Origin: CAZTTH01 sp964615975
GTDB lineage: Bacteria > Verrucomicrobiota > Lentisphaeria > JABSQK01 > JAJFLO01
DNA: 64,000 nucleotides
Reading direction: 5' to 3'
Assembly (NCBI GenBank): GCA_964615975.1
Contig: CAZTTH010000011.1
Location: forward strand, 28,413-92,412
Shown: positions 58,801 through 61,800 of the stretch, piece by piece
How the letters are laid out: the number at the start of each line of letters is the position of its first letter
Position numbering within the stretch: position 1 is the stretch's first letter
The notes under the pieces: generated by a model
Told to the model about the DNA's origin: nothing
The model's input: only the letters and a program-made list of their open reading frames with translations
Database searches by the model: none
Translations under genes and position numbers: made by a program

Positions 58801-61800
58801 ATTCGCCAGGGATTGGTGCTGCTGGTCGATCAACTCAATGATTATGCCGCCCAGGTGGTCGAATCAGCCCAGGGCGAGATCTTGTTTAAGATTACCCATG
58901 CCGGAACCTTCACCGCTTCACTGAATGTCACCACACCGCCGGATGCCACCGCGGCGCTGCACCTCAGACAGGCTGAAATCAAGTTAACCGGTGAACCCAC
59001 CTTCAGAGACGAGGTGAGCGATCGCGAGTACTGGCAGCTCAATCTGGGGGGGATCCAATTCCGGCATGAAGTAGCCTTCCGCGATGGACTTGCTGACATT
59101 GCCCGGGGTCTGGTGGCTCAGGTTCTCGCCAATCCCAGCGCTGCCAGCGCCTATTCGATCAAGTCGTTTGGCCGGGTGATTACGATTGCCAGTAAATCGA
59201 ATACCGATCTGAATTTTGATTTTGTGATTGCGCCCGACCGGCAAGGCGGCGCGGCAATCAAGCCCTTCCTGGTTTTTACCAACACCAATTGGTCTATTCC
59301 TCAAACGGTAACGGTCATGGCAATTGATGACGAGGTCATCGACGGCAGCGATGCATTGGTCTTCCCGGCACTTGAGGAACGTGTCAACGCGATTCGCGGT
59401 CCGGTGATCGTGGATGGCGGCATCAAGGTGAATTCGGAGCCGTTCCTGAATAATCCGGTCCTCCTTCAGGGTGAGAGCAATTACCCATTGGCGGATGGCA
59501 CAATTTCTACGGTCGGCACGGTGCCTGTCACGGTGGATAATACCATAGAAAACCATGCCATCCTGACGGATGTCACTGCCATCCATGCCAATGCGCTGAC
59601 TGGCGAACGCCCTGGGTTTGATCCGCGTATGAACAACTTTCCTTATACCTTCACCTTTTTGAATGGCGCGGCACAGTCGACCATACTCGATGTCGCGTCG
59701 GTGTCGCAGGATATACTTTCAGTGGCGCGGACAACCCCATTCAGCCTCGGCTTCACGATTTCAACGGGAGGGACGTTGTCGCCGCTGGCCGATCGCATTG
59801 GGTTTATCGGCGCTCCGCAAGTGACGCACATCACAACCCAGTCCGGGAATGAAGAGTTTACTGTCGCTTCCAGCCTGAGGTGGAATTGGACAATGATAGA
59901 GTTCGATGGTATTGCCAGGGTAGGGGAGATCTGGAAGGTGACCCTGGATGGTCTGGAATTCGCGTTTACCGTGGGAGACGGGCAAAATGTGCTTAGCCGG
60001 GTGGCCAATGGAATGCGTGATGTCATTAATGCCAATACCAATTATCATGCCGAAGTGCGGATTGGGTTGTTAGGGGATGCGCGGATGATCATCAACCGGA
60101 CCAATGGAGTGCCGTTGGCGGTTGACAAGTTTACCATTGTCCCCGGAAATAATCCTACCAATGGCAGCATCAAGTTGAGTGGCGGGGTCTATCTCGGCGC
60201 CGTCACCAATCTCTCCAGTCTCGGCAATATCCCCTGGCAGGCCGCGGCGTTTGTGGCCGCCACCGGGGTAAATCAGGGCGAAGTGTGGTCGGTTTCACTT
60301 GACGGAGTGACGGTCAGCAGTGATCCTGTGAGTGGCGTTGATTCAACCGGCGCGGTGCTGCTGGAATTGGCGGATTTGATTTCATCGACCTATCTGCCGG
60401 TGGTTTCAGGCACTCGGGTCACTTTCACGACCGATTGGATCATTACCCCCAATCCGGGTGACGAATATTTTTACGCGCCGTTAAATCCGAATTACCGTGT
60501 TATTGAAGATGATCAGGTGGACATCGTTAATATCTTCCATGGCAACAGCCCATCGAATGATGCTGGGGTTCTGACTGGCGACCATCTCAGCGGCTTGGGG
60601 ATGGGGGGTGATACCGTGATTGCCGGTCGGATCATTGTCGGCGGCATCAACTACCTGAATATGGAAGTGTTGAATATATATCTTGGCAGCGGTAACGATA
60701 CCTTCACCATTGAATCCACTCATGCCGGCGCTACCAGGATTGACAGCGGTGCGGGCGCTGACCAGATCATTATCAAGACTATAATCGGTCATACCGATAT
60801 TCATACCGGCGCTGGCAACGACCAGGTTTTGGTAGCCAATAACGAGCAGCTTCTCGATGCCATTGGCGCGTTGTTGACCATCGCTGGCGGCGCCGGTAAT
60901 GATGTGGTCAATCTGAATGATGCCGCGGACACTAATGATAACGTGCTGTTGTTAACCGATTCGACTCTGACCGGTCTGGATATGCCGACCATCTCGGAGG
61001 TGCGAAACATTTTTATCCAGGCTGCCGGCGGCACCTATAAGCTGCGTCTGGAGAACGGAGTCAACACTACTACCCTCAATTATACGGACAGCGCCGCGGT
61101 GGTACGCGCTGCGCTTGCTTCCTTGATGGGGGTAGCAGAAAGCGGTTTGATCGTCGTCGAGAATCGTACCGCACAAAATGTCACCTATGACATCACATTC
61201 ATCCGTGCGTTGGCAGGTCTGACCTCACCGCAATTGCCGGTAATTGAATGGGCGGAGGCGCGCCAGGCGGGTGGTGATTTGCCTCTGACGGGATTGATTG
61301 CCAATGAAAATGCATCGGTCGATTTAAGGGTCGCGACACTCCGGCAGGGTACCATCACCCCGGTAGTCAACACCATCCAGACTTTGCAGATTAACGCCAC
61401 GGGCGGTACGTTCTCGATTTCGATCCTGGAGCAATCCACCGGGGCAATTCCCTTTAATGTGACGGTGGAGCAATTGCGCGCCATCCTCGATCCCATCCTT
61501 AATCCCAACAATGACGATCCATCCCTGCCGTTCACCGACAATTTTGTCCTGAGCAAACATGGTAATGTGTTTCATCTCGCGTTTCAGGGTGAACACCGTG
61601 GTGTCCGCATTACCGTGGCAGACATTGATACCACATTGCTCACCGGTTTGGTTCCCGGCGCATTGACTCCGGTGTCCTTTGCCACCCGCCTTAATGGCAT
61701 CAACTACTATGATATCGAGGCCCTCAACCTCGAACTTGGTTCAGGCAACGATGTGATTAATGTTCAGGGAACGAGCGCGGTGACGAATATCTATGGGAAT

